Positions 62,766-64,000 of a stretch of 64,000 nucleotides of DNA are shown one piece after another. The position numbers and the translations under genes were made by a program. The number at the start of each line of letters is the position of its first letter. Positions within the stretch are counted from its first letter, which is position 1. Source of the stretch: Cordylochernes scorpioides (lineage: Eukaryota > Arthropoda > Arachnida > Pseudoscorpiones > Chernetidae); assembly GCA_030710605.1 (NCBI GenBank), contig CP092886.1:49902390-49966389 (forward strand), read 5' to 3'. A model generated the notes under the pieces. It did not search any database. It was given only the letters and a program-made list of their open reading frames with translations, and was not told the origin of the DNA.

Positions 62766-64000
62766 CGGGCGTGCGGCCACGCTTTCGCGAGCTCCGCCGT
62801 TTTCGCCTTTTGAGTGCGTGTAAAGGGCGCTTAATCTGGAAAGTGTGGTATTGGCAGAAAGCCCAGGATGTGCTGTAAAAGTGCCTGAAAGGCCCAGCAT
62901 CCTGCTACCAACAGGCGAGGAATTATCGCCAAAAGACATAAATATGAAGAAAACAATTGAAATTTCTTCTAACAATCAAAAAGATGCAAATCCGCCGGCA
63001 GGCGATATGCATGTAAATCCGGCCGCCGCGCGTGGTGACGTCACGGCGCCGAAGACTGCTGCTACGACCAGCGCAACTCCAGCTAGCCCGGCCTCGCTCA
63101 ACTGGGCCGACAGCGAGATGGCGGAGGTGGATGACAACGAGGGCTTCATCGTCGTGAAGGGCAAGAAGAGGCGCCTCGGCTCAACTTCACCTGAGCACGC
63201 TGCAAGGCAGCCCAACAAGCCTGGAAACCAGCGCAGCTTCCAGCAGCAGAAGCGGCCAACAGGGCCGAGAGCAGTGCCGCCCAAGGAAATCAAGGCGACG
63301 CGCGCCAACATCGCCGACGCCAGGGCGAGGCAGGCCACTACCAACCACGAAAATTACATCTTCGTGGAGCTGTGCCCTGACATCCCGGACTACTCCTACC
63401 TCCGGGCAATCGGCGACCTGGTCGGAGGGCCCAAAGGCATCACCCACTTTGGCAGGATGAACGGCCACTACATCGTGGGCCTCGCGAGCAAGAACCTTGC
63501 GAGCCGTTTGGTGGAGGAGGGCCTGAACATCGAGGGAACACTCCTCAAGGTCTTCCCCTTCCGCAAGAGGGCCGAAAGGATCATCGTGGCCAATCTCCCC
63601 GGCTTTGTAGAGGACGCCACCATCGTGCAGGCTCTGCGTAAATACGGAGACATCACCTCCATCGCCCCCATCATGATCAAAATGGGGGAGTTCGCCTTCA
63701 GCGACGGCCGCCGGGAGGCGTTCATCCTGCTCCACCAGGGCGTAAGGCTGGAGACCCTGCCCGCCCGACTGACCATCGAGTCCAAGGGAGACACCCTATC
63801 TGCCTTCCTCTCCTTCGGAATTAAATGTTCCAAATGCGGAAGGCAGGGCCACCGCAGAGCTAGCTGCCCATCGCTCGCCAGGCAAGGGAACAGCATCCCC
63901 AGGCAAGCAGCGTCTCCCATCGACGCAAGGCCCCCCCCTCCCTCCTCCTCAGCGACCAAGGAAGCCGGCACCTGCGCCCGCAACACCGGCGAAGACTTCA
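62766..64000 (+). mobile_element. LINE 5' part, running off the window
   Basis: The GC content rises sharply at 62766, directly after the CA array. The first ~180 bp are shared with the fragment at 56824-57405. ORF1 follows and continues past 64000. CpG is frequent, suggesting a young copy. Tx1- or R1-type LINEs that target microsatellites are possible relatives; RT is needed to decide. Confidence 0.75.
62944..64000 (+). CDS. LINE ORF1 (Gag-like, CCHC), incomplete at window end
   Basis: Open for 352 codons from the ATG at 62944 to the end. The frame is also open upstream through LAESPGCAVKVPERPS, so the true start may be earlier. Residues ~50-75 are acidic (DSEMAEVDDNEGFIVVKGKK), followed by a Lys/Gln-rich region. 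Residues ~130-285 form a folded region with RRM-like text (YIFVELCPDIPDYSYLRAIG, RIIVANLPGFVEDATIVQAL). The zinc knuckle CSKCGRQGHRRASC is at ~295-308, then a Pro/Ser tail. It is expected to bind element RNA. Confidence 0.85.
   Translation, partial: MKKTIEISSNNQKDANPPAGDMHVNPAAARGDVTAPKTAATTSATPASPASLNWADSEMAEVDDNEGFIVVKGKKRRLGSTSPEHAARQPNKPGNQRSFQQQKRPTGPRAVPPKEIKATRANIADARARQATTNHENYIFVELCPDIPDYSYLRAIGDLVGGPKGITHFGRMNGHYIVGLASKNLASRLVEEGLNIEGTLLKVFPFRKRAERIIVANLPGFVEDATIVQALRKYGDITSIAPIMIKMGEFAFSDGRREAFILLHQGVRLETLPARLTIESKGDTLSAFLSFGIKCSKCGRQGHRRASCPSLARQGNSIPRQAASPIDARPPPPSSSATKEAGTCARNTGEDF

Overview
This 64 kb window looks like repeat-dense, AT-rich DNA from an invertebrate nuclear genome, most likely an arthropod. 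I see no convincing host protein-coding gene. The content is non-LTR retrotransposons with apurinic-type (EEP) endonucleases and RNase H, one LINE with a restriction-like endonuclease, Ty3/gypsy LTR elements, Tc1, Tc3, mariner and Tigger DNA transposons, non-autonomous Helitrons and foldback MITEs. The only conventional RNA gene is a slightly damaged tRNA-Gly(GCC). There are two 100-N assembly gaps. The arthropod call is inference from the mix of element families.

Layout. 1-2.9 kb: a Helitron fragment and decayed jockey-like LINE pieces (minus strand). 3-7.3 kb: foldback MITEs, a 45-bp minisatellite and a pogo-like MITE. 7.9-10.8 kb: a Tc1 element, a Helitron and one end of a Tc3-like element. 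13.3-15.5 kb: the 3' part of a gypsy element with its LTR, followed by a ~320-bp tandem repeat in which each unit has a hammerhead-ribozyme fold. 16.1-18.7 kb: a complete LTR element without coding capacity. 18.7-29.4 kb: two inverted copies of an unidentified TG-rich repeat, one split by a Tc1 element, the other by a full-length 6.3 kb GC-rich LINE and a Helitron. 30.2-41.2 kb: a Tc3-like transposon with ~470-bp terminal inverted repeats, holding a LINE that was itself invaded by an LTR-like segment and two more LINEs. 41.4-44.8 kb: an internally deleted gypsy element and a second gypsy tail whose LTR carries a mini-Tigger.

45.4-51.7 kb: a minus-strand LINE with a restriction-like endonuclease, broken by minisatellites, a near-perfect palindrome and a Helitron. 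51.7-55.7 kb: an apparently intact jockey-type LINE with both ORFs open, an ATGA stop/start overlap and a 13-bp target-site duplication; it is the best candidate for a recently active element. 55.8-62.6 kb: more hammerhead-like repeats, a deleted mariner, a Helitron that encloses the tRNA-Gly, and several foldback repeats. 62.6-64 kb: a CA microsatellite abutting the 5' end of another LINE whose GC-rich ORF1 runs off the window.

The strongest unusual signal is the recurrence of hammerhead-ribozyme architecture: two tandem copies at 15.5-15.9 kb, related solitary copies at 55.8 and 58.9 kb, and degenerate versions in several inverted repeats. Second is the tRNA gene inside a Helitron. Third is the placement of LINE 5' ends at CA/TG microsatellites.
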